Shown here piece after piece: positions 28,056-38,122 of a DNA stretch of 64,000 bases. Each line of letters opens with the position of its first letter. Position 1 is the first letter of the stretch. Both the position numbers and the translations under genes were made by a program. This DNA is from Shewanella violacea DSS12 (lineage in GTDB: Bacteria; Pseudomonadota; Gammaproteobacteria; Enterobacterales; Shewanellaceae), in NCBI RefSeq assembly GCF_000091325.1, contig NC_014012.1, forward strand, positions 3,666,500-3,730,499, given 5' to 3'. The notes under the pieces are model-generated. The model saw only the letters and a program-made list of their open reading frames with translations, had not been told where the DNA came from and ran no database searches.

Positions 28056-28351
28056 TTCATCCGTAACTAGCCGTTAAATTACAATAATATTAAACATTTA
28101 CCCTGCTCGTCCCTCGCTAGTTTAACTCACTTTATTTAGCTGCTTAATGTGTCATTAAAAACGTAATATTAAAGTCATTAAGTTTCACCAGTTTGAAGTT
28201 GATAGTTGTCACCATTAAGCATTTACTCTGCCAATACCAAGACTATGATGCCTAGCGATTTCGTGCCCATCTAATGGCTTATTTAAGCCCCCCAAAAAAA
28301 TGCCAAAGGTGTATAGTAGCGCCAGTATTTCTAACTAGATAAACCTACGAT

Positions 28352-29191
28352 ATGCCCGACTACTACCTTCATACAATTAATGCCCGACAGGCACTGGAGG
28401 CCATCGCTAAAGGACTGTCCAGCGTCCGCCTCTCCGTTGACCTGAATATTTCAGAACGGGAGTTTTCCTTAAGTGACCAAGGTCTAGTACTCGACGAAGA
28501 CAATCTACTTTCCATTGACGAGCTAAAAAAAATCGTCAAGAAGACACAGAGGATCTACCTCTGTAGTGATGGAGATATGTTTCCACTTGAGGACCGCAGC
28601 TCAGGCTACTACAAGCTAGTTCCCACGACTGGAGCACCTCTACTAGAAATTAGCGGCGTCAAGATGCACATATCCAAGGGAACCGATCCCTTTACTAGTG
28701 CCTCCGAAATGGCTCAACAAGCGGTGCATAAGGGTGACAAGGTATTGGACTGCTGTAGTGGACTTGGCTATGCGGCCATAGCGGCCCACAGACTAGGAGC
28801 GAGCGAAGTGCTCACCATAGAACTGAGCCCAGAGGTAATGGGGCTACGCGCACAGAATCCTTGGTCAAAAGATTTGGATAAAGATGGCATAGTGCAACGT
28901 CAGGGCAGCAGCTTTGAGCTGATAAAGACAATGCCTTCGATATCCTTCGATGCGGTCGTTCACGATCCACCACGCTTTTCCCTCGCCGGGGAGCTCTATA
29001 GTGAAGAGTTCTACCGGGAGATCTACCGGGTACTGCGCCGTGACGGACAACTTTTTCATTACACTGGCAACCCACACGTAGTAAAGAAAGGCAGCAGTTT
29101 TGTCGACGGTGTCATCCGCCGCCTCAAGTCGGCCGGCTTCAGAAACGTGGAAAAGGTTGAGCATCTGATGGGAGTCAGAGCGCAGAAATAA
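28352..29191 (+). CDS. Class I SAM-dependent methyltransferase-like protein
   Basis: A 279-residue protein with a Rossmann methyltransferase core from about residue 125. Motif I is VLDCCSGLGYAAIAAHRLGA with a following acidic residue in VLTIEL. Then come the DAVVHDPPRFSLAGELYSEE segment and YRVLRRDGQLFHYTGNP. It resembles predicted methyltransferases related to COG2521 and spermidine-synthase-like enzymes; the N-terminal 120 residues are distinct. The substrate is unknown. ATG 28352 lacks a good ribosome-binding site. It is monocistronic, with long flanking gaps. Confidence 0.75.
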   Translation: MPDYYLHTINARQALEAIAKGLSSVRLSVDLNISEREFSLSDQGLVLDEDNLLSIDELKKIVKKTQRIYLCSDGDMFPLEDRSSGYYKLVPTTGAPLLEISGVKMHISKGTDPFTSASEMAQQAVHKGDKVLDCCSGLGYAAIAAHRLGASEVLTIELSPEVMGLRAQNPWSKDLDKDGIVQRQGSSFELIKTMPSISFDAVVHDPPRFSLAGELYSEEFYREIYRVLRRDGQLFHYTGNPHVVKKGSSFVDGVIRRLKSAGFRNVEKVEHLMGVRAQK

Positions 29192-29649
29192 TAGCATAAA
29201 AGGGGCGGTGACAATGATTAATGACGCTTAGTCGTGCTTGAATCCGTCCTATTTTTAAGCTTCAATACACTAAAGTAAAATTGCTAAACTAAAATTACTA
29301 ACAAGCAATAATTCAGAGTCATAACCAATAAGCCTAGGCTGAAAAAAACCACTGAGGCAGTCTTCTAAACTGTCGTATATACCAAGAATTTATTGATTTC
29401 CAGTATCGAAAGCGCTCGTTGTGGACCTTATATACTAAGCTATCTTCTCCTGATCCACATTCTCACCCTGTTGACACAGCAAAAATCTCGCCTAGCTTGA
29501 GAAGATGTTCAGATAAAATATATCTTTATTCAACATTTCATGATTAAACATGCCTGAACCCAATTGCCTATCTAGTATTCTGAGTCGATAGTTTGCAATC
29601 AGGAGCAGGCATTGACCCTATTTTTTTCCTTTAAAAGGCGATAACAATA
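29192..29649. other. Non-coding gap between the methyltransferase and metalloprotease genes
   Basis: This 458-bp AT-rich stretch separates convergent genes. I see no gene, no strong hairpin with a T run and no repeat. A TTTTTTTCC tract at about 29621 lies close to the metalloprotease stop. Confidence 0.5.
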
Positions 29650-32289
29650 CTAGTTTACTGTGATGTAGTTGGAGTATTCACTAACGCCGCAGCTATTTGA
29701 CGCTCTGACTCGAACATATTGAGTGCCCGATAAACCTAAGCTGTAACTTGTGGTCGATGAACTCCCCAGAACTGTCCAGGAACCGGTCCAATACTGTATG
29801 TCGTAGCCAGTAGCCTCAGACACTGGATTCCAGCTAATTAACTGGCTAGAGCCGCTAGCACCTGTAGGCATTGCCGGACTTTCGCTACAGTCGCCGCCCG
29901 ATAGCGTCACCTCAGACCATTGGCTGTAACCACTGTCACCACATGTATTTGATGCCATCACTTTAACATACTGAGTGCTGTTGGCTGACAAGCCAGTAAA
30001 GCTGTATTCACTCTGTGTTGTGGTGTCGATTGTCTGCCATGAACTGTTCTCCCATAACTGCAGGGTATAATTGCTAGCCTCATTGACTGGGCTCCAAACT
30101 GCAGTGAATGAACTGGAAGAGTTAACCCTATTGATAGCCTGAGCCGGTATCGCTGGGGCCTGATCACAACTTGCTACATGATCGGCTGCGGTGTAGATAT
30201 AATACAGCTGTGACCACTGCTCGTTCAGTAGATAATGCAAGGTGATATGGACTTCTGAGCCATCTGTGGGCAGACCTGTCACAGTATGGGAGGTTCCGCT
30301 AACTTGGCTATCGCTGCGATAGTAATCCTGCGTCCCCCGTGCAGAGCCGGCGTAGAACCAAAAACCACTAGCCTGACCGGCATTCCAGTTAAATATTTGC
30401 GATGAGCCAGTCAGCACATCCCCCTCCACAGGACTAGTAAGTCCAAGCTCGCCAGTTTGACTATCATCCGCCGCCCTATAAGTGAAATGCAGCTGAGACC
30501 ATTCCCCTCCCATAAGATAGTGGAAGGTGACATAAATGCTTGAGCCATCTGTGGGTAGGTCGGTGACAGTATGAGAAGTACCATCAATTTGGCTTGGGCT
30601 TCGATAATAATCCTCAGCTCCCTGTGATGAGCCGGCATAGAACCAGAATCCTTCAGCATTGCCTGCATCCCAGGTAAATAGTTGAGATGAGCCACTCAAG
30701 GTCGAACCATCGACTAGGTTGGTGATACTCGGCGCATCACCATCGCTACCTATACCAGTAACATTGCCTTCTATAGCGTAATATCCCAGGGAAGAGTATT
30801 TTGAAAATCCCCAGTTAGGGGTGCCTTCTGCTCCACCGGTAACTTCTAAAGTGTAATTTCCTGAGGATAAGTCCTGATTGAAAGAAGCTGAGCGATCCAC
30901 ACTCTTATTAGACTGCGCCAGTGTGTATCCGGCACTGTCTTTAATATAAGCCTGAACATCAAGCATGCCGCCACCTATATGTTCAGTTCTATTGATACTG
31001 AAATTAACATGACCACCCGCGGCACCTATACTAAATGTGAAGATGTCAGTATCTGTATTTCGCTCTATCTGGCCACTATTATTTGCGGCACTCACGCTGC
31101 CATTCGCACCAAGTTCTAGGGCCTTAGTGTTAGAGATATCATCTGATTTGAAAGGGATAAATCCATTGATAATATAAAAGTCATCTTCGCGATTAGAGGC
31201 ACCTGAATATTCGCCTTTACTCCATTGATAAATAGCCTGGCCCCAGCCAGTCCCCATCCAAATGTTACCCATGATAGGCACCCACTGGAAATCAGATATA
31301 CCGTTATAATACTCACCGCCTGGATAACCACCGTCATGGGCAAGGTGCAGTAAGTGACCGAGTTCATGGGCTGCAATACGCCCTTGGCCATAAGCATCAC
31401 TCTCTCTATGCAAGGTACAGAAGGTGGAAGTACCGAACGCGTAATGACAAGTCGAGCGACCCGTTTCGCGATACATGGCAGCGCCACCGCGTCGACTCAC
31501 TGCCGCACGATTATAAACGTCCCAACTTGTCGTCACATTAACATCCAGCATGGAAAAACTTGCAGATACAATCTGCCAGGTGGTCCAGATAAACTCTTTT
31601 GACACATCATAGGGAATGCCATTGCTCATGATCCGACTTGTATCGAGTAAGATCACATAGCTAGATCCGGGTTTACTTTCTAGTTGCCCAAGATGTGTTC
31701 CTGGATAAGTTCCCAGATGGGAGCTTGATGCGAATGCGGCAGGAAAAGCGAATTCAGACTCAGGCGATGACGCCAACTGATCATGGTATTGGAAGTCACA
31801 ATTGGGGTGGACGTCTGTGATATCGATCTTATTGACCAATAAACTGCCATTTTCAGTGGTATATTCGTAGGCAATATCTTGGTCCCTTAAGATCAGCCAG
31901 CCATAAACCTTATCGTCATCCCCTTGTAGGATAAATTCTGAATTAGGCAGGCCTACAGCTTGCCCGCCCATAGATAGAGAGCCATCGACTGCCACTGAAA
32001 AGTTATCGGCAACAACTTTTATCTCTTCACCTGAGCTAATAACCAGAGTGAACATCTGAGGTTTATCATTGATTTCATTACTTATTGCTGCACTACTAAA
32101 TATTGTGTTTAGTCTTAACCTTTCTTTGGCTGCAGCATTCACCCCTGACATATCTAAAAACGATGCCGGACTACCCAGTTTTAAAGCGGCTGAAGATACG
32201 GTAGCAATATTTTGACTTGCAGATACTGTGACTGCTGTACTCGCCAATAAACATATCGATAGACAGATCTTGTTTAAGCTTTTTTTCAT
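29650..32289 (-). CDS. Secreted zinc metalloprotease with C-terminal fibronectin-type repeats
   Basis: An 879-residue exported protein. A signal peptide spans residues 1-24 (MKKSLNKICLSICLLAST...). The catalytic domain holds HELGHLLHLAH at 308-318 and a later VPIMGN that could be the Met-turn. The zinc site looks like the metzincin pattern HExxHxxGxxH, except that the usual glycine is a histidine (H315). A PPC-like domain follows (about 400-510), then two tandem repeats of about 95 residues (about 515-700; each with 'GSSQxFxWxAG' and 'GFWFYAGS'), and two fibronectin-III-like domains (about 705-879). Cysteines near the active site suggest disulphides. It is probably an extracellular protease; the substrate and exact family are unknown. 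Confidence 0.82.
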   Translation of the reverse strand: MKKSLNKICLSICLLASTAVTVSASQNIATVSSAALKLGSPASFLDMSGVNAAAKERLRLNTIFSSAAISNEINDKPQMFTLVISSGEEIKVVADNFSVAVDGSLSMGGQAVGLPNSEFILQGDDDKVYGWLILRDQDIAYEYTTENGSLLVNKIDITDVHPNCDFQYHDQLASSPESEFAFPAAFASSSHLGTYPGTHLGQLESKPGSSYVILLDTSRIMSNGIPYDVSKEFIWTTWQIVSASFSMLDVNVTTSWDVYNRAAVSRRGGAAMYRETGRSTCHYAFGTSTFCTLHRESDAYGQGRIAAHELGHLLHLAHDGGYPGGEYYNGISDFQWVPIMGNIWMGTGWGQAIYQWSKGEYSGASNREDDFYIINGFIPFKSDDISNTKALELGANGSVSAANNSGQIERNTDTDIFTFSIGAAGGHVNFSINRTEHIGGGMLDVQAYIKDSAGYTLAQSNKSVDRSASFNQDLSSGNYTLEVTGGAEGTPNWGFSKYSSLGYYAIEGNVTGIGSDGDAPSITNLVDGSTLSGSSQLFTWDAGNAEGFWFYAGSSQGAEDYYRSPSQIDGTSHTVTDLPTDGSSIYVTFHYLMGGEWSQLHFTYRAADDSQTGELGLTSPVEGDVLTGSSQIFNWNAGQASGFWFYAGSARGTQDYYRSDSQVSGTSHTVTGLPTDGSEVHITLHYLLNEQWSQLYYIYTAADHVASCDQAPAIPAQAINRVNSSSSFTAVWSPVNEASNYTLQLWENSSWQTIDTTTQSEYSFTGLSANSTQYVKVMASNTCGDSGYSQWSEVTLSGGDCSESPAMPTGASGSSQLISWNPVSEATGYDIQYWTGSWTVLGSSSTTSYSLGLSGTQYVRVRASNSCGVSEYSNYITVN

Positions 32290-32881
32290 TTTAATCTTTC
32301 CTTTATCATTTTATTCTTCCTAAAGAGCAATAACCAGCAAGTCATTAGTAATGAACATCAGAAAAAATTTAAAACTTTATTCAATGATACAAACGCACTC
32401 GAAACGACCAATGCATTTAAAGGTCAGAATTTAAATAACTTTCAACACCACATTTTGATTGTTGCCACAATAATTATAACTAGCCTTGCCTTCATCTTTA
32501 GCGAACACTTCGCAAATTATTAAATTGTGATTAATCAGTTTTCAATCAATCAGTTTAAAACTAGCAAAAATCAGTATTAAATTAATACAGAGAGTGTATC
32601 GAAATGCAGAATGCGGTATTCGAAATACGGTTTAACGTTAAATCAATCTGTGTGAATTTATACAAATGAATATGAAAAGGATAAATAAAAAGAGGAATAG
32701 AGATAGAGATAATAATAGAAAAATAAATAGAAATAAGCAGATAGACTTATTTTACACAGCAGGCTCATATCACGGAATCAGATAAATATATCTTAAGGAA
32801 GATTTTGAGGCGCCAGCTTAGCTGCCACCACAATTTTAGGCCGATTGGTATTACAATAGCCTAATCTAGCAAGTGATTAGA
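32290..32881. other. Non-coding AT-rich gap upstream of the metalloprotease
   Basis: A 592-bp stretch that is strongly AT-rich, with a purine-rich part (about 32660-32740) of AGAGATAGAGATAATA type. It presumably contains the metalloprotease promoter. No gene or clear operator was found. Confidence 0.5.
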
Positions 32882-33283
32882 CTAATCGGTACAAAGGGCA
32901 TGATCTGCCACGCCAGATTTGACTAACTGGAAGCAACCACAGGGATCATTATCTCTACTACAAGAGCCAACGGCTTGCACGCCAGCATCGACAAAGTCTT
33001 TGCTAATGCGACACTCACCTGCACACTCTGAGCTATCAGTGCATTTTTTACCTGCATCCATATACAGCTGAACGCAGGCAGGCATTCCCATCATGCACAC
33101 ATTTTTAACCACACCACCATGCTCCAAACATGCTAAAACATCTATTTTTGCTAGTGCAGCTTGCCTCATATTACTCAATGATTCCGTATCACTTTTGTCA
33201 ATGGCATAAGCACTAGCACTAAGAACAGCCAAACTAGTCATAAATGTGATTAATATTGATAATCTAACTTTAACAAGGCGCAT
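32882..33283 (-). CDS. Small secreted cysteine-rich protein
   Basis: A 133-residue protein with a signal peptide (residues 1-27, cleavage after SAYA). Ten cysteines follow in the mature part, in patterns such as CLEHGG-VVKNVC, GKKCTDSSECAGEC and CSRDNDPCGC. Such spacing suggests several disulphides in a periplasmic or secreted protein. An AGGAAAAG motif precedes ATG 33283. I do not recognise a named family. Its neighbours give no clue to function. Confidence 0.65.
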   Translation of the reverse strand: MRLVKVRLSILITFMTSLAVLSASAYAIDKSDTESLSNMRQAALAKIDVLACLEHGGVVKNVCMMGMPACVQLYMDAGKKCTDSSECAGECRISKDFVDAGVQAVGSCSRDNDPCGCFQLVKSGVADHALCTD

Positions 33284-34281
33284 AACTTTTCCTAAAATAG
33301 TATAGGTTTTCGAAACCAGACAAGAGCAACAAATAACCCGGAATATGCCAGTCTGTTTTTAGACCTTAGCCGTTAAGCTCAACACTAAACTAAATCTAAT
33401 CTAGAACCTAGAACCTAGAACCTAGAACCTAGAAAAAAATATTATTGCAGGCTATGACATTCCGTTTACAATTAATAGTTAATATCCTAATAGCCATACA
33501 AAAAACTCTTCCCCCCATAAAATCATAACGTATGATTTTAACCATATAAAATCTTTTTCAAATTTTAAATAAACAAGACTGACATCCATAGTTTATGCTG
33601 CAGTAGCCTTCCCCACCCTAACGGTTGATTGCCTTCATACAGAGAAACAACACGCCACGTTTCCAAATCTTGTGACAATCCTCAGATAACAGGCTCATTA
33701 TAAATTAGCTTAGCGGGTACTAGCCAAGTGTCATCAGTCTGTACTTCCTCCCAACTCACAGAATGCCCCACTTAGAATTTCCCACTTAGAATATGCCATA
33801 AACTTGTCCGATTAGTTTTATGGGTAAGCAGCTCATGATAATTAATTATAGACTTGATATGTAATCTGGTCCCTTTGTGAAACCGCACCCGGATGGAAGC
33901 ACCTAGCGAATCAAGCATAATTGACCCACAAGACTCTTTCTACGAGAATTAATCAACAAGAATGGCTCTACAAGAAAGAAGACCTTATTCGCTCCCCCAC
34001 CTTCAGCTCTGTTCAGCGCTGCGCTCATAGCCACCCGTTCATCATTGTTAACAAGGTTAAAACAATGTAACTTACACGGGTGATATATTCACTGCCTAGA
34101 CTGGCAGGAAATACGAGGGGAATAAAATGTACACTCACTTAGGAACAATATTAAAAGCAACACGTTAAATATATAGTGAATCAGTTATATATAAAACCAA
34201 CTTAAAAAACTGACAGGGTAAACGCGCAAGGCGTGTATAAAACCTTAGGCATTCACTACAGTATCAAATAATGGAGTATAA
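33284..34281. other. Long AT-rich non-coding gap
   Basis: Nearly 1 kb without a convincing gene. It contains the (CTAGAAC)5 array (33401-33435). A 13-codon frame at 34127-34168 (MYTHLGTILKATR) has an unusually good ribosome-binding site (GAGGGG) but no other support. The composition is more AT-rich than the neighbouring housekeeping regions, in keeping with an accessory stretch. Confidence 0.5.
33401..33435. repeat. (CTAGAAC)5 heptanucleotide array
   Basis: Four perfect CTAGAAC units and a fifth ending CTAGAAA. One of three heptameric tandem arrays in this window. Confidence 0.9.
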
Positions 34282-34743
34282 ATGAGCTTAATATATAAAA
34301 TAGGGATAGCAGTTGTCTTGATGCTTCTTTCAAGACCAGGTTTCGCTTCTCAATGTGATTCAGACAGCCAATTAGCACAAGTTCAGTCCTACTTTAATGC
34401 TATAGATAAAATATTTCGTAGCGGCTCTACTGTCGAAGACATAGACAACTTTTTATCTTTAACTCACGAAAAAGTGCAATATGTACATACTGAGTATTCT
34501 GCCAACTTTAACAAAAAGACTTGGCGTGAAGCCTTCCTTAGACAGTTAAACAAAGGCTCTTATCAAAATAAAGAAGATAACCAAGCTAGGATTTTGAACT
34601 CTATTATTGGTAAAAACCACGCTGCCATTGAATATTCATATGGGATGATACAAAAAGATGGTTCTTGGAAATCCGGGACTGCTTACTTTGCTTTATTTGG
34701 TTTTACTGATGGTAAAATATCATTAATTAAAGAGTATTGGTAA
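34282..34743 (+). CDS. Exported NTF2/SnoaL-like small protein
   Basis: A 153-residue protein with a signal peptide (residues 1-22, cleavage near GFA-SQ). The mature part resembles the NTF2-like fold of SnoaL-type proteins: an initial helix (QLAQVQSYFNAIDKIFRSG), LSLTHEKVQYVH, and closing strands (HAAIEYSYGMIQKDGSWKSG, TAYFALFGFTDGKISLIKEYW). Such proteins may bind or transform small molecules, but no catalytic residues can be named. TGGAGTATAA precedes the ATG. It is AT-rich and flanked by non-coding DNA. Confidence 0.65.
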   Translation: MSLIYKIGIAVVLMLLSRPGFASQCDSDSQLAQVQSYFNAIDKIFRSGSTVEDIDNFLSLTHEKVQYVHTEYSANFNKKTWREAFLRQLNKGSYQNKEDNQARILNSIIGKNHAAIEYSYGMIQKDGSWKSGTAYFALFGFTDGKISLIKEYW

Positions 34744-34948
34744 AAATGCCTCACAAGGTAAATTAGCAGCTAACTGGTGTGCTTTACAGCCTAATTTTTC
34801 TATATTCGATGAAGGTCGATAGCAGTGTAATACAGTCTCACAACCTGTTAAAAAACAAGGATAAAATGTAGCCAGGCACTTTTATTGCCTAATCTATTAT
34901 TGCAGGCGTTAGTTTGTCAAAAAAAATCTCTGATTAAAGGAATATTCA

Positions 34949-35584
34949 GTGAAAAAAACAATCATTATCTTTTTAACTCTTCTATTAATTTCTTGTGGCG
35001 AAACAAGAGTTATGACTCTCGTTGAAATGCCTCAAGATTGGTCAGACAAAACTGGCCAAGCATTCCTCAATAAAGTAGACATGAGGAAAATTCAGTATTC
35101 AGTTTTAAAACAATTCCCAGAATCCGTACAAAAACAAATAAATATCAATATTATGCCCCTTATCTTTAAACCTGCCGGGGATAAAGATAGATTTTACAAA
35201 TATGAAGTCACAGTTAACACTCACCAAGAATGGGATAAAACTAAACAAGTAGAAAAATATATTGCACACTATCTTGAGCAACTTCTGGAACAACCAGACG
35301 CTATGAAACCTATGGTTTTCGTCCCATTACCTAAAGGATATAGCGTCCAAGATTCTCAGCAGGTGTTATATAAACTGGATATGAGTCAATTGAAGCTAGG
35401 TCTTGCTAAAAATTTCCCAGGCATAGAAAACAGACCACTTCATATGAAGATAGTGCCCATAGAATTTAAGCCTAAAAACCTGAAATACCATGTAATGGTC
35501 GTTTCAGAGTCAGACCATGAGTTTGAATATGCGGTAGAACAATATATCGCACAATTCCTTAAAAAAGGATTAAAGGTAAGCTAA
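34949..35584 (+). CDS. Lipoprotein with two internal repeats, unknown function
   Basis: A 211-residue protein with a lipoprotein signal; the lipobox is LLIS-C with cysteine at residue 16. The rest is two related halves. 'FLNKVDMRKIQYSVLKQFP...ININIMPLIFKP' (first half) corresponds to 'LYKLDMSQLKLGLAKNFP...HMKIVPIEFKP' (second half), each ending in a 'VEKYIAHYLEQLL'-like helix. This indicates an internal duplication of about 100 residues. The family is not recognised. The codon use is AT-rich. It sits 205 bp after the SnoaL-like gene. Confidence 0.65.
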   Translation: MKKTIIIFLTLLLISCGETRVMTLVEMPQDWSDKTGQAFLNKVDMRKIQYSVLKQFPESVQKQININIMPLIFKPAGDKDRFYKYEVTVNTHQEWDKTKQVEKYIAHYLEQLLEQPDAMKPMVFVPLPKGYSVQDSQQVLYKLDMSQLKLGLAKNFPGIENRPLHMKIVPIEFKPKNLKYHVMVVSESDHEFEYAVEQYIAQFLKKGLKVS

Positions 35585-35724
35585 TAAGTAGCTGGAGTGA
35601 CATTTATTACATCGGGTTTGGCAGTGGCGGCGTTAAAGCAGCGTTAGTCTAAAGTGCACTAACAAGTCCACCAAATCCGATTCTCAATACTGAGTCTGAT
35701 GTGACACACCTAGAGGAAGTAACC

Positions 35725-36090
35725 ATGTTCGGTAGATTTACCAAGAACATCAAGCCGTACGTAGAGACAGAATTAAACCTGGCGCGTAAAGCCTATGCCG
35801 CTGGACATTATTCTCATGCATTTAAATACTTAGAAAATGCTCATGTCATAGGTCAGGAGTCGACTTACTACCACGTAAAAGTGCATTACATCATGTTATT
35901 TTGGGCATTAAGACAGAGGAATCTAGGTGAACTCTTGGGTCAAGCCTTCAGGGTAGTAGGAGCGGCAACAAAAACAGCGTTCGGCTTAGTCCCAAGTGGT
36001 AATACAGGTGGCGCAAATGTTAGCCCTTTCAAAGTAATGCCTATTTCCCCAAAGCATGCCAACTATATATCGAATGCCAAACTCAGATAA
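35725..36090 (+). CDS. DUF3703 family protein
   Basis: A 121-residue protein starting at ATG 35725 (MFGRFTKNIKPYVETEL), which follows GAGGAAG; an in-frame ATG-free extension to 35701 is not needed. It has the DUF3703 pattern: LARKAYAAGHYSHAFKYLENAHVIGQ, an H-V-K-V-H-Y-IM segment, and a closing G-NTGGANVSPFKVMPI motif. The function of the family is unknown; the histidines and methionines could bind metal, but that is speculative. Monocistronic. Confidence 0.82.
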   Translation: MFGRFTKNIKPYVETELNLARKAYAAGHYSHAFKYLENAHVIGQESTYYHVKVHYIMLFWALRQRNLGELLGQAFRVVGAATKTAFGLVPSGNTGGANVSPFKVMPISPKHANYISNAKLR

Positions 36091-36748
36091 AGGGTCCAGA
36101 CAAAAGGCCGGAGCGATTTAGGCCCTTAGAATAAATTAAGCCACTTTTACTCATCAAAAATCTCGAGAGTTAGAGTCAAAGGTCCTGCACGTTTCAGGGT
36201 AAGGTGTCATAAAGTGGAGCTCTGCGAACCAGAGGCCGAAAAGCCGAACTGGTCGTTAAACATGGAAGTTGTTGGAATCTCCAGAGCCTATAGGAGCTGT
36301 ACTTGAATGATATCCTATCTAAAGGCCAGTTCAGCTTCCATGCTTCTCGTTCATAGGCACATGACTATGTCATATTCACCGTGTCGCAGAACACCTCAAA
36401 CTAAAGAGTGCACATCCCTCGCCTGGCAGGCGTTAGATAACGATAAAGTTATGGTCTCCAGTAAACGAACCAAATACCAAATCTGCCCGCTTATAAACAC
36501 CAGAATTATAACCTGTTGGCCCAAATCGAAGAGAGAAAATCATCCAATGTAGATGCGGCTGCGAGCTTCCAAAAAAGGGACTTTTTGGCAGAGCCTACAG
36601 GGACTGTACCTGCGGCGTCTCGCAGAAGTCTCTGCATATAAGCGAGCCGCAGGCTACAAGTAACAATGAAGCTCAAAGTTATCATCACACAAGCCAATAC
36701 CTATCCACCCGAATGAACTCACATGAACCTACAAACAAAATAAACGAG
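36091..36748. other. Non-coding gap with repeat-like sequence downstream of radA
   Basis: A 658-bp stretch. Around 36540-36665 it reads like a structured, possibly dispersed intergenic repeat (AAGGGACTTTTTGGCAGAGCC, then TCTCGCAGAAGTCTCTGCA); only one copy is in the window. A possible frame at 36307-36552 has no ribosome-binding site and no family-like sequence, so I do not call it. Confidence 0.5.
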
Positions 36749-38122
36749 TTAATTTATTAACTCTAGAAAGTCATGGATAGTCTTCACCGGATAAATCTTA
36801 GCCCCAAGCCCTTCCATCGACTTGTGATAGTTGCGGTACGGAATATAGATCTCGGTAAAGCCATGCTGCACCGCTTCTTTCACTCTAGGTACACCGCTGT
36901 CTATAGGACGCACATCGCCATTCAAGCTCAGCTCACCCATGATGCAAGTGGTTCTTGGCACCACAAAATCATTCAAGCTACTGAGTAAGGCGGTGACTAA
37001 GGCCAAGTCGATACAGGTTTCAGACTCATCGATTTTAAGACCGCCGACTAAATTGAAATAAGTGTCGTGAAAAATCTTAGTTCGCGTGTGTTTACGCAAT
37101 ATGCCTGTGAGCATCTTAATCCGGTTCATATTGAGACCGACACAGACTCGCTGTGGAAATTCACCTTCAGTTTCCGTGGTTAAGCACTGGATCTCCAGCA
37201 ACAAGTTACGATTACCCTTACGAATACAGGTGATCGCCGCCCCGGGTGATTCCGTTGTCGACCCGGAGAGGAAGATTTCGCTTGGGTTATCGACACTGAG
37301 CATACCTCGCTCCGACATTTTGAAGATACCTACGGTATCCACATCACCGAAGCGGTTCTTATTGGCTCTAAGAGTACGAATTTGACCATCGTTACACTCC
37401 AGGTGAGTGAGACAATCGACGATATGGATCAATGTCTGCGGGCCGGCAGTTTCATTATTTTTATTCACGTGGGCCACGAGGAACATGGTGACGTTATTTT
37501 GCTTACAGTATTGAGTCAGTGCCTGTGCACTGCTCTTCACTTGAGAGGGAGACCCGGGACTGCCATTGGCGAAATCTGTTACCACAGCTTGAATCGAGTC
37601 GATAACGGCAAATTTAATCTGCTTGGCATCTAGCTCGGCAATGATGGCCTCAACACTCGTTTCCGCCATCAGGTATAAATTATCTTCATTAAAGCTTAAC
37701 TTAAGGCGATTCACACGATTCTTAAACTGTGACAAGGACTCTTCAGCGGTACAGTATAGCGATGGCATCAGTTGTGACATGCGCGATACGAGATCAGATA
37801 ACAAGGTGGTCTTGCCTGCTCCGGGATCGCCTGAAATTATATTCACAGAGCCTGTGGTTAAACCACCACACAAGACCCGGTCGAGTTCACCAATGCCAGT
37901 GAGCATCTTCTCGGCTTCGACTTCTTTAATCTCGCTAAGTTTCTTCGAACCACCGCCAACGGCACCCGCATAACCAGACACAGAAGAACCCGCCGACTTG
38001 ATTGACCCTAAGCGTACTTCTGTAACTGTATTCCACTCATTACAGGCGCTACACTGTCCTTGCCAACGTGGAAAATCCTGACCACACTCATTACATACAA
38101 ATGCTGTTTTATTTTTAGCCAT
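36749..38122 (-). CDS. radA: RadA (Sms), DNA repair branch-migration ATPase
   Basis: A 457-residue protein, the usual RadA length. It has an N-terminal C4 zinc finger (CNECG...CSACN, residues 10-30), a RecA-like core with Walker A GDPGAGKTT and Walker B-like FAVIDSIQ, the RadA-specific KNRFG motif, and a C-terminal Lon-protease-like domain (VGGLKIDESETCIDLALVTALLSSL). RadA loads on recombination intermediates and drives branch migration. In E. coli radA is next to serB; here serB is 4 kb away on the same strand, consistent with rearranged synteny. The central region differs noticeably from E. coli RadA, but all signatures are present. Confidence 0.92.
   Translation of the reverse strand: MAKNKTAFVCNECGQDFPRWQGQCSACNEWNTVTEVRLGSIKSAGSSVSGYAGAVGGGSKKLSEIKEVEAEKMLTGIGELDRVLCGGLTTGSVNIISGDPGAGKTTLLSDLVSRMSQLMPSLYCTAEESLSQFKNRVNRLKLSFNEDNLYLMAETSVEAIIAELDAKQIKFAVIDSIQAVVTDFANGSPGSPSQVKSSAQALTQYCKQNNVTMFLVAHVNKNNETAGPQTLIHIVDCLTHLECNDGQIRTLRANKNRFGDVDTVGIFKMSERGMLSVDNPSEIFLSGSTTESPGAAITCIRKGNRNLLLEIQCLTTETEGEFPQRVCVGLNMNRIKMLTGILRKHTRTKIFHDTYFNLVGGLKIDESETCIDLALVTALLSSLNDFVVPRTTCIMGELSLNGDVRPIDSGVPRVKEAVQHGFTEIYIPYRNYHKSMEGLGAKIYPVKTIHDFLELIN

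Noticed and set aside
34905..36435. Three GCGTTAG words (about 34909, 35638, 36428) near small cassette-like genes, suggesting an integron cassette array
   Set aside because: GCGTTAG occurs but I could not find matching RYYYAAC partners with an imperfect attC hairpin, spacing from the genes is inconsistent, and no integrase gene is visible.
36307..36552. 81-codon plus-strand open frame downstream of DUF3703
   Set aside because: Unusual composition, no ribosome-binding site and no family resemblance; it lies in apparently repetitive non-coding sequence.
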